From assembly GCA_045652125.1 (NCBI GenBank), contig JAZRTT010000011.1, positions 1-63,632 on the forward strand: a stretch of DNA of 63,632 nucleotides, read 5' to 3'. Below are positions 14,984 to 24,056 of the stretch, piece after piece. The first letter of the stretch is position 1, and every line of letters starts with the position of its first letter. A program made the translations under genes and the position numbers. The notes under the pieces were generated by a model. That model had not been told where the DNA came from, ran no database searches, and worked only from the letters and a program-made list of their open reading frames with translations. Source of the stretch: Avoscillospira sp045652125 (GTDB lineage Bacteria; Bacillota; Clostridia; Oscillospirales; Oscillospiraceae).

Positions 14984-16453
14984 TTATTTCCTCTCCTGTG
15001 CCTCTAAAATCTCAAAAATTTCGTCTTTCTGCCGCAAGATCGTATCAATTCTCTGAATATAGTCCTGCGGAATCTTCGGATTATGGTACCGCTCCAGTTG
15101 ATTGCGGCCCAGATTGATCTTGTTCATTCCACCGCCGCCCAGAGACAGAATCGTATGCAGTTCTTCCATCATGTAGATATTGTACAGGCCGGTGTATCCG
15201 GGTTTGCACCAGCCCACATTCTCAAAGCTGCCGGACATATACTTTTGGCGATAAAGGTAGTACGGCTCATAGCCCGCCTGCCGCAAAGCCTTTTCTGTTT
15301 GATCCAGCATCCGGGCAACTTCTTCTCCGGAGGGCAGATCCGGCCGCTGCCGGTACATTTCCGCAGCCTTTTTCAGGGCAAGGGTGTGAACCGTAATATT
15401 GCTGGGGTTCAATGCAGCTACCTGCCGCACACTTTCCAGAAAGCTGTCCGCTGTGTCTCCGGGTAAGCCGGCAATGAGATCCATGTTGATCCCATCGAAT
15501 CCGGCAGCTTTGGCATCTTCATAGGCCTTATAGACCTGTGCCGTATTGTGGCTGCGGCCAATGCGCCGCAGGACATCATCAGACATGGTCTGGGGATTGA
15601 TGCTCATCCGGTCGGCACCGCCCCGGCGAATGACTCTGAGTTTTTCCGCGTCCAGCGTATCCGGCCGGCCGCCCTCCACGGTAAATTCCAGGCAGTCGCT
15701 GAGGTCAAACTGTTCATTGACAACCTGCAGCAGCCGCTCCATCTGCATTGCAGACAAAGTCGTGGGCGTACCGCCGCCTATATAAAGGCTGCGAATTTTC
15801 CACCCGGACTGCCGCAAGCGGCTGCCTGTGTAGGCGATCTCTTTCATCAGGGCATCCAGATAGGGTTCCAGAAATGCCCCAAATTTTTCAATGGATTGAC
15901 TCACAAAGGAGCAGTAAGCACATCGAGTTGGACAAAAGGGAATCCCGATATATACCGACAAATCTCCGGGCCGCAGTTTAGAGGCTGCCTCTATTGTGTG
16001 CCTGGAACAGTCGATACAGAGGTTTCTTCGCTGTGGGGTTACAAAATACACTTCTTTCAGCAGCCGATCCGCAGAGGCTTCCGTCCCCCCTGCCTGCATA
16101 TGCTGGGTAGTCAGCTTGGTTGGACGCACGCCGGACAATGCCCCCCACGGCGGCGTTGTTCCCAGAACCTGAACCGCAGCCAGAAAATAGCTCTGCTGCA
16201 GAATCCTCCTTCGTAAACGGACATCCTCTGCCAAAGAACTATCCAGCCGCTTTACTGCTCTTGCCCGTTTCCCCCGAAAGGTGATCACCGTGGAGGCAGT
16301 CAGCCAACGCTTACCCCGACTGAGGGCAGAAACCGCTCCGTCATCCGAGCCAAAGGGCTCCGGGACCGTTTCCGTCGGCACGTCCGGAAACAACTGCATT
16401 TGCAGTTGCTCCACGGCATAGAGGTCGGTATGCCCCTTTAGGTACAGTTTCAT
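14984..16453 (-). CDS. hemZ: Coproporphyrinogen dehydrogenase HemZ (radical SAM)
   Basis: 489 residues. A family-specific N-terminal region (about 1-150, with PWGALSGVRPTKL) precedes a radical SAM domain with GIPFCPTRCAYCSF (CxxxCxxC cluster, about residues 167-180). YIGGGTPTTLS and GLPGDTADSFLESV follow. HemZ-type proteins are the Firmicutes relatives of HemN/HemW, with assigned roles in anaerobic porphyrin or heme chaperone chemistry. The ATG overlaps the MBL-fold stop by ATGA; the frame extends upstream but is covered by that gene. No other heme genes are nearby. Confidence 0.92.
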   Translation of the reverse strand: MKLYLKGHTDLYAVEQLQMQLFPDVPTETVPEPFGSDDGAVSALSRGKRWLTASTVITFRGKRARAVKRLDSSLAEDVRLRRRILQQSYFLAAVQVLGTTPPWGALSGVRPTKLTTQHMQAGGTEASADRLLKEVYFVTPQRRNLCIDCSRHTIEAASKLRPGDLSVYIGIPFCPTRCAYCSFVSQSIEKFGAFLEPYLDALMKEIAYTGSRLRQSGWKIRSLYIGGGTPTTLSAMQMERLLQVVNEQFDLSDCLEFTVEGGRPDTLDAEKLRVIRRGGADRMSINPQTMSDDVLRRIGRSHNTAQVYKAYEDAKAAGFDGINMDLIAGLPGDTADSFLESVRQVAALNPSNITVHTLALKKAAEMYRQRPDLPSGEEVARMLDQTEKALRQAGYEPYYLYRQKYMSGSFENVGWCKPGYTGLYNIYMMEELHTILSLGGGGMNKINLGRNQLERYHNPKIPQDYIQRIDTILRQKDEIFEILEAQERK

Positions 16454-17052
16454 GTTCTTACTGCCTCTTTCACATAGGGATTGTGCTGCCGCTCTGCGGC
16501 CAAAGTGGTATCTTCTCCATGGCCGGGCAGTACCCGGAGTGTTTCGGGCAGAGCCGCCAATCGGGCAAGGCTTCGGAGCATTTGGCTCCAGCTGCCGCCG
16601 GGGAAGTCCGTTCTGCCGCAGGAACCTGCAAAGAGGGTATCTCCGCAAAACAGGACATCTCCGCACAAAAGGCAAACAGAGCCGGGAGTATGCCCCGGCG
16701 TGCTCAACACCCGGAAAGAAAGGCCGTCCACGGCGATACAGTCACCCTCGTCATAATGGTCTGTCCATTGCAGGCCGATACTGAGTTCCGGTGTCAGGTG
16801 GGTGTCTGCTTCATGGACATACACCTTCAGACCGGGAAACCGTGTCCGAAGTGCCTCCACACCGCCCACGTGATCATAATGGCCATGGGTCAGCAGGACA
16901 GCTTCAGGCTGCAGTTTCTGCTCCCTGAACCAATCGGCAAGAGCCTCTCCGGACGCACCGGGATCTATGACAGCACAGCCGCCGGTCATCTCATCCGCCG
17001 CAATATAGCAATTGGTCCCCAGAGGACCCAGTTGAAAAACGGAAATATTCAT
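16450..17052 (-). CDS. MBL-fold metallo-hydrolase (glyoxalase II-like)
   Basis: 200 residues, a compact metallo-beta-lactamase fold. Metal motifs are LLTHGHYDHVGGVEAL (HxHxDH), TPGHTPGSVCLL, the bridging Asp in LFCGDTLFAGSCGRTDFP, and the final LPGHGEDTT. Length and motifs match YcbL/GloB-like hydrolases without the C-terminal glutathione domain. A thioester substrate is likely but unproven. It sits between dtd and hemZ, overlapping the latter by 4 bases, a frequent order in Clostridia. Confidence 0.9.
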   Translation of the reverse strand: MNISVFQLGPLGTNCYIAADEMTGGCAVIDPGASGEALADWFREQKLQPEAVLLTHGHYDHVGGVEALRTRFPGLKVYVHEADTHLTPELSIGLQWTDHYDEGDCIAVDGLSFRVLSTPGHTPGSVCLLCGDVLFCGDTLFAGSCGRTDFPGGSWSQMLRSLARLAALPETLRVLPGHGEDTTLAAERQHNPYVKEAVRT

Positions 17053-17068
17053 GGGCGGCTCCTTTCGT

Positions 17069-17518
17069 TTACTTCAGGTCTTTTGTATCCACGATCATGG
17101 TCACAGGGCCGTCATTGACCGATTTCACCTGCATATGGGCACCGAACGTGCCATGCTGAGGCGGGAATCCCAATCGCTCACACTCTGCCAAAAACTGTTC
17201 ATACAGCGGAATGGCCTGATCGGGCCCTGCGGCATTCAGGAAATTGGGACGGCGTCCATGGCTGCAGTCACCATAAAGGGTAAACTGACTCACTACCAGC
17301 ACACTGCCCCTCACATCAGCCAGTCCCTGATTCATTTTATAGTTTTCATCGGTAAAAATACGCAGTCCCAGCACTTTTTCTGCCAGCTTGCGGCAATGCT
17401 CCGAAGTGTCCTCATGGGTAATACCCAGAAGGATGAGAAAGCCGCGGCCGATTTGCCCTGTAACTGCACCGTCGATGGTCACGGAGGCCTCATTGACCCG
17501 TGTGACAACAGCTCTCAT
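17069..17518 (-). CDS. dtd: D-aminoacyl-tRNA deacylase
   Basis: 149 residues, full length. It removes D-amino acids (and glycine mischarged on tRNA-Ala) from tRNA. Signatures include MRAVVTRVNEASVTIDG, the catalytic SQFTLYGDCSHGRRPNF (consensus SQFTLYAD...GRRPxF) and the cross-subunit VNDGPVT motif. In the family pattern the residue after TLYG/A is the usual D, preserved here. It is 18 bases downstream of relA/spoT, the standard relA-dtd pairing of Firmicutes. Confidence 0.96.
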   Translation of the reverse strand: MRAVVTRVNEASVTIDGAVTGQIGRGFLILLGITHEDTSEHCRKLAEKVLGLRIFTDENYKMNQGLADVRGSVLVVSQFTLYGDCSHGRRPNFLNAAGPDQAIPLYEQFLAECERLGFPPQHGTFGAHMQVKSVNDGPVTMIVDTKDLK

Positions 17519-17536
17519 GGTATCTTCCTCTCTGCA

Positions 17537-19723
17537 TCAGGTTTTTCCCCGGCGTACCTGCTGTACTCCGGATACATTTTGGAGTTTGGCACAAACTGTG
17601 TTCAGCTCCGCCACATCCCGAACACTAAAGGTCAGGCTGGCAATGGCATTTCCATCTCCCACCAAACGGCAGTTCATCTCACTGATGCGAATCTTCATGC
17701 CGCTCATAACCGTTGCCAGATCCAGCAGCAGATTGTCCCGATCCCGGCATTCCACCTCCAAAGAGGTGTCAAAGGGGTCATCGGGAGCAGAAACGGCCCA
17801 GGATGCCCGAACCCACCGCTCCGGCTGCAGCGCAATGGTCTCAGGGCTTGCATTGACACAGTCGCACCGATGGATGGACACGCCATAACCCTTGGTCACA
17901 AAGCCCACGATCTCGTCACCCGGCACCGGTGTGCAGCATCGTGCAAATTTCAGCAGGCAGGAACCGATATCCTCCACGATCACACCGGAATTGGAGAACA
18001 CCGCTTCCTTCTTTCCGATTCCCTGCAGCGGCTTGGGCATCTGTGATTCTTTCGCGGAGATTTTGTTTGCCTTCAGAAGTTCATCCCGAATTCGGTTAAC
18101 ACACTTCACCGCTGTCAAGCCGCCGTAGCCGATCGCCGCATACATATCGTCCAGATCGTCAAAGCCGGTTTTACGGAGAATGGTGGGCAGAATATCCTCA
18201 TGCTGCACCACAGCGGGATCCACGCTCATACGGCGCAGTTCCCCCTCAAAGCTGGCTTTGCCATGAAGGATATTTTCCTCCCGTTTTTCTTTCTTGAACC
18301 ATTGCTTGATTTTGTTCCGTGCCTGATTGCTCTTGCAGATCTTCAGCCAGTCACGGCTGGGGCCCTTGGCCGCCTTGGAGGTCAAAACCTCCACAATATC
18401 GCCGTTTTTCAGCTGGGCATCAAAACTGGCAATGCGGTTATTGACCTTGGCTCCCACCATAGAATTGCCCACAGCAGAGTGAATGGCGTAGGCAAAGTCA
18501 ATGGGAGTAGACCCGGCAGGCAGGGAAATCACCCGACCCTTGGGGGTAAAGACGAAAACCTCGTCATCAAACATATCCACTTTCAAAGAGTGGATATAGT
18601 CCTCAGCCTCTGTGACCTGCTGGTTCTCCAGCAGGCGGCGTACCCATTCAAATTCTTTTTCCTCTCCGTCTCCTGCACCGCCCTGTTTATATTTCCAATG
18701 GGCCGCAACACCGTATTCCGCTGTCTCGTGCATCTGCCATGTGCGAATCTGGACCTCAAAAGGGATACCCTGGTCGCCAATGACCGTAGTGTGGAGAGAT
18801 TGGTACATATTGGGTTTGGGCGTGGAGATATAATCCTTGAACCGGCCGGGTACCAGATTGAACAGATCGTGGATATGACCCAACACATTGTAGCAATCGG
18901 CAATGTCCTCTACGATGACCCGGAAGGCATACAGATCAAAAAGCTCCTCCATATTTTTGCCCTGCGCATTCATTTTCCGGTAAATGGAGTTGACGTGTTT
19001 GATTCGGCCGTAAACCGTACCCTTAATGCCGATGGTTTCCATCCGCCGGGTGATCTTGTCCTGAATGACCTCCATAAATCGGTTGTCCTGTTCCCGGTGG
19101 ACCTGAAGATGATCCACGATCTTCTGATATCCTTCCGGGTCCAGATATTGCAGGGAAATGTCCTCCAGTTCCCATTTGAGCTTCTGCATACCAAGGCGAT
19201 GTGCCAAAGGTGCGTAGATCTCCATGGTTTCCATAGATTTGGACACCTGCTTGGGTGCTGTCTGGTATTCCAGGGTCCGCATATTATGCAGCCGGTCGGC
19301 GATTTTGATGAGAATGACCCGGATGTCCTTGCTCATTGCCATGAACATCTTTCGCAGGTTCTCCATCTGCTGCTCTTCCGATGTGGAATAATTCACACGG
19401 GTCAGCTTGGTAACGCCCTCCACCAGCTCTGCTACCGGACGGCCGAAGAGCTTGCAGATCTCATCGAAACTGGCATCCGTATCCTCCAGGCAGTCGTGGA
19501 GCAGTGCCGCCAGAATAGCCTCGGTATCCAGACCGATTTCCACTACGATCTCCGCCACAGCCAACGGGTGAATAATATAAGGCTCGCCGCTTTTGCGGAG
19601 CTGCTTTTCATGCTTGGCATTGGCAAAGCGATAGGCAGACTCTACGGCAGCTATGTCCGTTGAGGGTGCATTCCGGGCAATGGCCCGAAGGAGAGATTGA
19701 TATTTTGCTTCTGCGGTTTCCAT
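17537..19723 (-). CDS. relA: Bifunctional (p)ppGpp synthetase/hydrolase (RelA/SpoT, Rel)
   Basis: 728 residues. Domains in order are: HD hydrolase (HPLAVAEIVVEIGLD, ALLHDCLEDTDAS, about 50-90), synthetase (YDLYAFRVIVED, YISTPKPNMYQSLHTTV, FEVQIRTWQMH, about 245-335), TGS (VFTPKGRVISLPAGSTPIDFAYAIHS, about 395-450), a helical/zinc-finger region with CCTPVPGDEIVG, and a C-terminal ACT domain. The key HD residues are present, so both synthesis and hydrolysis of the alarmone are expected. The ATG follows the recJ stop directly (TGAATG). Confidence 0.97.
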   Translation of the reverse strand: METAEAKYQSLLRAIARNAPSTDIAAVESAYRFANAKHEKQLRKSGEPYIIHPLAVAEIVVEIGLDTEAILAALLHDCLEDTDASFDEICKLFGRPVAELVEGVTKLTRVNYSTSEEQQMENLRKMFMAMSKDIRVILIKIADRLHNMRTLEYQTAPKQVSKSMETMEIYAPLAHRLGMQKLKWELEDISLQYLDPEGYQKIVDHLQVHREQDNRFMEVIQDKITRRMETIGIKGTVYGRIKHVNSIYRKMNAQGKNMEELFDLYAFRVIVEDIADCYNVLGHIHDLFNLVPGRFKDYISTPKPNMYQSLHTTVIGDQGIPFEVQIRTWQMHETAEYGVAAHWKYKQGGAGDGEEKEFEWVRRLLENQQVTEAEDYIHSLKVDMFDDEVFVFTPKGRVISLPAGSTPIDFAYAIHSAVGNSMVGAKVNNRIASFDAQLKNGDIVEVLTSKAAKGPSRDWLKICKSNQARNKIKQWFKKEKREENILHGKASFEGELRRMSVDPAVVQHEDILPTILRKTGFDDLDDMYAAIGYGGLTAVKCVNRIRDELLKANKISAKESQMPKPLQGIGKKEAVFSNSGVIVEDIGSCLLKFARCCTPVPGDEIVGFVTKGYGVSIHRCDCVNASPETIALQPERWVRASWAVSAPDDPFDTSLEVECRDRDNLLLDLATVMSGMKIRISEMNCRLVGDGNAIASLTFSVRDVAELNTVCAKLQNVSGVQQVRRGKT

Positions 19724-21799
19724 TCAGGTCCCGCCTTTCTGTTGTTTTAACTGTATCATCAATGGGCTTTGCTCCAGATCTACTTTGCCGGCAGCCCGGC
19801 AAAGGGATATCTGAACTCCGTCCCGATTCTTTTGGCAGGTCAAAAGCCCCCGCTCTTCCAACACCTGCAGGCATATCCACAGTCTGCCGGGTTTCAGGGA
19901 CATTCCTGCCTTTCGGGAAACCTTGCGGCACAGACAGTCCAGATTTTCCATGAGAGGTTCCTCTTTTACATGGGTATCCAGATAGCGCCACAGAACTGTA
20001 AAATCTTTGCGCTCGGGCAGAATCGCCGCGGCTTCATCGGGCGTAAGCGGCAAACCGCTGCAGAACCGATCTGTCAAAGCCCGTTCCGCTGCACAGCACT
20101 CCCGACTTTTCCGGTCAGGCCGAATGTCCACCAGATTTAACTGAACGGACCGAACCCCACGAAACTCATTGATCTGAGGCGTAAATGCCACATCCACCCG
20201 ATCTCCCTGACTGATTCCGGAGCGGAAAATATTGGTGGAAAAAAAGATCCCGCCGAAGCTTCTGCCATTTTTTCCCAGCTGCAGGCGCAGGTGCTTCCCG
20301 CCGCCTATTTCGCTGAGCTGTTCCACCTTAATGTTTTCTATGGAAAATACCGGCTTGGGGCAGCCGACACCACAGGGTTCCAGTTCCTCCAACGCAACAA
20401 CATTTTCTTCCGTCAGCAGTTCCGGTTCCACGATACAGTCCACATCCAGATCCGCTTTCTGCAGACCGCCGGCAACAAACTCACCGGCAAGTTTTTGTAC
20501 ACGCTCCCGGAATTGATCCACCTGCTTTCTGCCAATGGTAAATCCGGCTGCCAATTCATGGCCGCCATAACTCTCCACCAGCTCGGACAGTTGTTCCAAA
20601 GATGCAAAGAGATTAAACCCACCGTAAGAGCGGGAAGATGCCTTTCCGTGATCCCCCTCCATACAGATGAGATAAGCCGGGCAGCGGTATTCCTCCGACA
20701 ATCGGGAGGCCACGATCCCAACCACACCCTGATGCCAATGTTCGCCGGCTAATACGATGGCATTTTCCATGGGATGTGCCCGGAGCATCTGTTCGGCTTC
20801 CTCATAGATCTCTGCTTCCACATCCTGCCGCTTTCGGTTAAGGCGACAGAGCTTTTTGGCCAGAAGCTCGGCTCGTTCCGGATTTTGGGTGAGCATCAGC
20901 TCCGTTGCCAGTTCCACCTGCCCCATCCGGCCTGCTGCATTGATTCGGGGTGCCAATGTATAACCGATGGCAGATGCCGTCAGGCTTGCCCTGTCGCAGC
21001 CGCACTCCGCCATGAGTGCCGCTATGCCGGGCCGCGGATTTCTGGCCAGTGCATCCAATCCGCGGACAACAAAGGCCCTGTTTTCCCCCACCAAGGGCAT
21101 TACATCCGCAACCGTACCCATGCACAAAAGGTCACTGAAGCGGTCCAGAATGGCATTCTGATCCCCCAGAACGGCAGCAGCCAGCTTAAATGCCACACCA
21201 ACGCCTGCCAGATTTTGATGGGGATACTGATCGTCTTTTCGATGGGGATCCACTACTGCTACGGCTTCAGGCAGTTCCTCTTTGCACTCATGATGGTCGG
21301 TAATGATCAGATCCACACCCACCTGCCTGCAGTAGCTCGCCTCCCGGTCTGCCGTAATTCCACAGTCCACGGTGATGATGAGACTGGTCCCGCGTTCCTT
21401 CAGCCGGTCAATGGCCGCTTCATTGAGCCCGTAGCCTTCCTGCAGTCTCCCGGGGATATAGTGATATACCCGGCCGCCCTGACTGCGCAAAAACTCCGCC
21501 AACAGGCAGGTCGCCGTAATGCCATCGACATCGTAGTCACCAAAAACAGCGATCCGCTCCTTTTGCTCCAATGCCATCCGCACCCTTGCGACCGCCTTAT
21601 CCATGTCCTTCAGTTCCAACGGGTCCGGCAGCACGGCTTCTGCCGACAAATACTGAGCGGCCTGTTCCGCGGTTTCGCAGCCGCGGCCGGCCAAAACCCG
21701 TGCCGTCAAGGGCGAATAACCGGCCTGTTCCAACCATTCTATTCTGTTTCGTTCTGTTTGCGCGATGTTCCAGCTTCCATACTTCACGGCATATTCCAT
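19724..21799 (-). CDS. recJ: Single-stranded-DNA-specific exonuclease RecJ
   Basis: 691 residues. The DHH phosphoesterase core is complete: FGDYDVDGITATCLL, ITVDCGI, LIITDHHE. DHHA1 follows (SSRSYGGFNLFASLEQ, YGGHELAAGFTI), then an OB-like region and the C-terminal winged-helix-like extension typical of Firmicutes RecJ (about 560-690). It degrades ssDNA 5' to 3' in recombination and mismatch repair. It heads the recJ-relA-dtd-MBL-hemZ transcript. The apt gene usually found between recJ and relA in Clostridia is missing here. Confidence 0.96.
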   Translation of the reverse strand: MEYAVKYGSWNIAQTERNRIEWLEQAGYSPLTARVLAGRGCETAEQAAQYLSAEAVLPDPLELKDMDKAVARVRMALEQKERIAVFGDYDVDGITATCLLAEFLRSQGGRVYHYIPGRLQEGYGLNEAAIDRLKERGTSLIITVDCGITADREASYCRQVGVDLIITDHHECKEELPEAVAVVDPHRKDDQYPHQNLAGVGVAFKLAAAVLGDQNAILDRFSDLLCMGTVADVMPLVGENRAFVVRGLDALARNPRPGIAALMAECGCDRASLTASAIGYTLAPRINAAGRMGQVELATELMLTQNPERAELLAKKLCRLNRKRQDVEAEIYEEAEQMLRAHPMENAIVLAGEHWHQGVVGIVASRLSEEYRCPAYLICMEGDHGKASSRSYGGFNLFASLEQLSELVESYGGHELAAGFTIGRKQVDQFRERVQKLAGEFVAGGLQKADLDVDCIVEPELLTEENVVALEELEPCGVGCPKPVFSIENIKVEQLSEIGGGKHLRLQLGKNGRSFGGIFFSTNIFRSGISQGDRVDVAFTPQINEFRGVRSVQLNLVDIRPDRKSRECCAAERALTDRFCSGLPLTPDEAAAILPERKDFTVLWRYLDTHVKEEPLMENLDCLCRKVSRKAGMSLKPGRLWICLQVLEERGLLTCQKNRDGVQISLCRAAGKVDLEQSPLMIQLKQQKGGT

Positions 21800-21946
21800 C
21801 CATTATAATTCATTTTCAAAATATTATACCATCATTCCTCTTCCTCTGCAATCGCTAATATGGCATCATCCTTAAAAACAGTCATTTTCCGGTATGCATT
21901 CGGCAGATTTTGTGATAAAATGAGAAAAAGACACGCAAGGAGTGAT

Positions 21947-22684
21947 ATGGTGAAGTATTGGAAGCATTTACCCATCCCGGGGCTGCTCAACTGTCGGGAC
22001 CTGGGTGGATTTGCCGCATCGGGAGGCATGACCCGATATGGAGTATTCCTTCGCAGCGAAGCGCCCTGCCAGATCGGGCCGGACGGGATCTCCATGCTCC
22101 GGGACTATGGACTGACCGTTTCCATTGACCTGCGAAGCCCTGAAGAAGTTGCGTGGCGGCCCAGTGCCCTTGCAGAATATTTCCATTACCGTCTTTTCCC
22201 TCTCAGCGGCGGTGCTGAAACATTCGAAGAAAAAAATCTTCCGGACGGCGATTTTTCCTGGGATAAAGTGTATATCAAACGTGCCAGAGAACATAAGGAT
22301 TGGATTCGGGACAGCATCACCGCCCTGACGGAAGCAGACGGCTGCGCTCTGTTTCACTGCACCACAGGCAAAGACCGTACCGGCATCCTCACCTGTTGTC
22401 TGCTGGGTGCCGTTGGAGTCAGCAAGGAGGATATCTCCGCCGACTACTGTCTCAGCCAGGTGTATCTGCAGCCCATGTTCCGTGCCATGCACAGCGGAAA
22501 TCTGACCATACGGGAAAAACCCAGCCATTTTGAAGAATATGTCTTTCAGACTCCCTTTACAGCCATGATGAAGTTCTGCGATTTTTTCGAAGAAGAATTC
22601 GGCTGTATCCGCAACTACCTGCTGGATACGGGTATCACAGAAGATGCCCTGAAAAAACTGGAGAAAAAACTGGTAGAACCATAA
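21947..22684 (+). CDS. Tyrosine-protein phosphatase of the DSP/Y_phosphatase3 type
   Basis: 245 residues. The N-terminus LPIPGLLNCRDLGGFAASGG is the family's substrate-loop motif. The P-loop signature HCTTGKDRTG (Cys nucleophile about residue 142) identifies a bacterial protein-tyrosine/phosphoinositide phosphatase of the Ptp/MptpB-like group. AAGGAG is 4 bases before ATG 21947; a GTG three bases later would give better spacing, and the longer upstream frame is unlikely. A TGTGATAAAAT extended -10-like box lies about 25 bases upstream. The biological substrate is unknown. Confidence 0.9.
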   Translation: MVKYWKHLPIPGLLNCRDLGGFAASGGMTRYGVFLRSEAPCQIGPDGISMLRDYGLTVSIDLRSPEEVAWRPSALAEYFHYRLFPLSGGAETFEEKNLPDGDFSWDKVYIKRAREHKDWIRDSITALTEADGCALFHCTTGKDRTGILTCCLLGAVGVSKEDISADYCLSQVYLQPMFRAMHSGNLTIREKPSHFEEYVFQTPFTAMMKFCDFFEEEFGCIRNYLLDTGITEDALKKLEKKLVEP

Positions 22685-22685
22685 A

Positions 22686-22729
22686 AAAACATCGTGCCAT
22701 TCCGCAATTTGGGAATGGCACGATGTTTT
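22686..22729. terminator. Bidirectional terminator between phosphatase and htrA
   Basis: An 18-bp stem AAAACATCGTGCCATTCC / GGAATGGCACGATGTTTT with an 8-base loop serves both convergent genes, with A-tract before and T-tract after. Confidence 0.9.
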
Positions 22730-22734
22730 TATTT

Positions 22735-24027
22735 TCAGTATATCTCCGGGCGGATCTGATCCATCAGCACCACATCCATATAGTAATATCCGCCGTTCCG
22801 ATAGATCGTCAGCCGTACAGACTCGCCGGCTGTTCGGTCACTTTTCACCTGCACCAGATCCTGCAAGGACGAAACCGGTACACCGTCAAACGCTACAATG
22901 ATATCATCCAGCCCCAGACCTTTTTCGGCGGCATCCGAATGTTCCAGAATCCCGGTAATGATAATGCCGCTGGGCAGATGATAGAATAATTGTGCCCGCA
23001 GATCCAGCGTTTGCCCCTGAATGCCAATGGCAGGCCGGCCGGACACATAGCCCTGCATAATCAGTTCGTCAATCACCGGCTTGGCCGCTGCCATGGGAAT
23101 GGCGAAGCCCAGTCCTTCCACCGTCGCAGAGGCAGAAGAAAAACTACTCATTTTCATGGTATTGATTCCGATCACCTGCCCATAGCAGTTGATGAGCGGT
23201 CCTCCGGAGTTTCCGGAATTCAGTGCCGCATTGGTCTGAATCAGAGTCATTTTTCGCCCGGACAAGTTCAGATCCCGGTTAATGGCAGAGACGATTCCAT
23301 CGGTCATGGTCCCCCTCAGTTCTGTACCAAGCGGATCACCGATGGCAACAACGGGATCACCCACCCGCAACACATTGCTGTCCCCAAACTCTGCCGGGAT
23401 CAGGTCCTGGGCCTCCACTTTCAGGACTGCAATATCTGTTGTCTCATCTCCGCCCACCAGCTCTGCTCCGTAGGATACATCCTTCTCCAACAGAACATAA
23501 ATCCTTTGGGCATCTTCTATCACATGGTAATTGGTGATAATATAGCCGTCCCGGGACATTACGATCCCGGTCCCCGTTCCGGTCCCATTTTGATGAACAC
23601 AGGAGATGGACGCCACGCTTGGGCCTACTTTTTCATAAATCTGCTGCAAGCTCAGCGCACCGTCCTCCTTTGCAGGACGGGTCTCTACACTCTGGGGCGA
23701 TTCTTCCAGTATCAAAGCAGCATCCGCATTGGTAACAGCCGCCTGATCCGGCACTTCCGCCGGTGCTTTCACCGCCGCTTCCTGTAAGTCCACATCCGTC
23801 GGCGCCGCCGCTTCCTGTTCTTTCTCCTGTTCGGCTCCAAACAGACTCTCCAGCCGGCTTAAGTCCATCCGGACGTCCAATACATTCACCGCCCAGGAAG
23901 CCGCACCTGTGACCATGGCCAGCACAACCAGTATGACCAGCAATCCGCTCCGCTTTTTTTCGGACCGATGCTTGGGGTAATAATCGTTATATTCCGGATA
24001 GTCGGAATTATGCTTGTTATCTTCCAT
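22735..24027 (-). CDS. htrA: HtrA-like serine protease with PDZ domain
   Basis: 430 residues. A short cytoplasmic part and one membrane segment (LLVILVVLAMVTGAASWAV, about 28-46) anchor a linker and an S1C trypsin-like domain. The catalytic triad is visible: His in YIITNYHVIEDA, Asp in TTDIAVLKVE, Ser in ALNSGNSGGPLIN. A C-terminal PDZ domain follows (about 335-420, GIIITGILEHSDAAEKGLGLDDIIVAFDG). It handles misfolded extracytoplasmic proteins. It lies 29 bases after the sensor kinase gene, so it is probably part of or controlled by that two-component operon, as CssRS controls HtrA in Bacillus. Confidence 0.95.
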   Translation of the reverse strand: MEDNKHNSDYPEYNDYYPKHRSEKKRSGLLVILVVLAMVTGAASWAVNVLDVRMDLSRLESLFGAEQEKEQEAAAPTDVDLQEAAVKAPAEVPDQAAVTNADAALILEESPQSVETRPAKEDGALSLQQIYEKVGPSVASISCVHQNGTGTGTGIVMSRDGYIITNYHVIEDAQRIYVLLEKDVSYGAELVGGDETTDIAVLKVEAQDLIPAEFGDSNVLRVGDPVVAIGDPLGTELRGTMTDGIVSAINRDLNLSGRKMTLIQTNAALNSGNSGGPLINCYGQVIGINTMKMSSFSSASATVEGLGFAIPMAAAKPVIDELIMQGYVSGRPAIGIQGQTLDLRAQLFYHLPSGIIITGILEHSDAAEKGLGLDDIIVAFDGVPVSSLQDLVQVKSDRTAGESVRLTIYRNGGYYYMDVVLMDQIRPEIY

Positions 24028-24056
24028 GAATATTCCTCACTTCCGGGACTGACCGC

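Noticed and set aside
17051..21808. Long + strand open frames (up to 487 codons) opposite relA/spoT, recJ and dtd
   Set aside because: They lie antisense to well-conserved genes, lack ribosome sites and family features, and reflect codon bias of the real strand.
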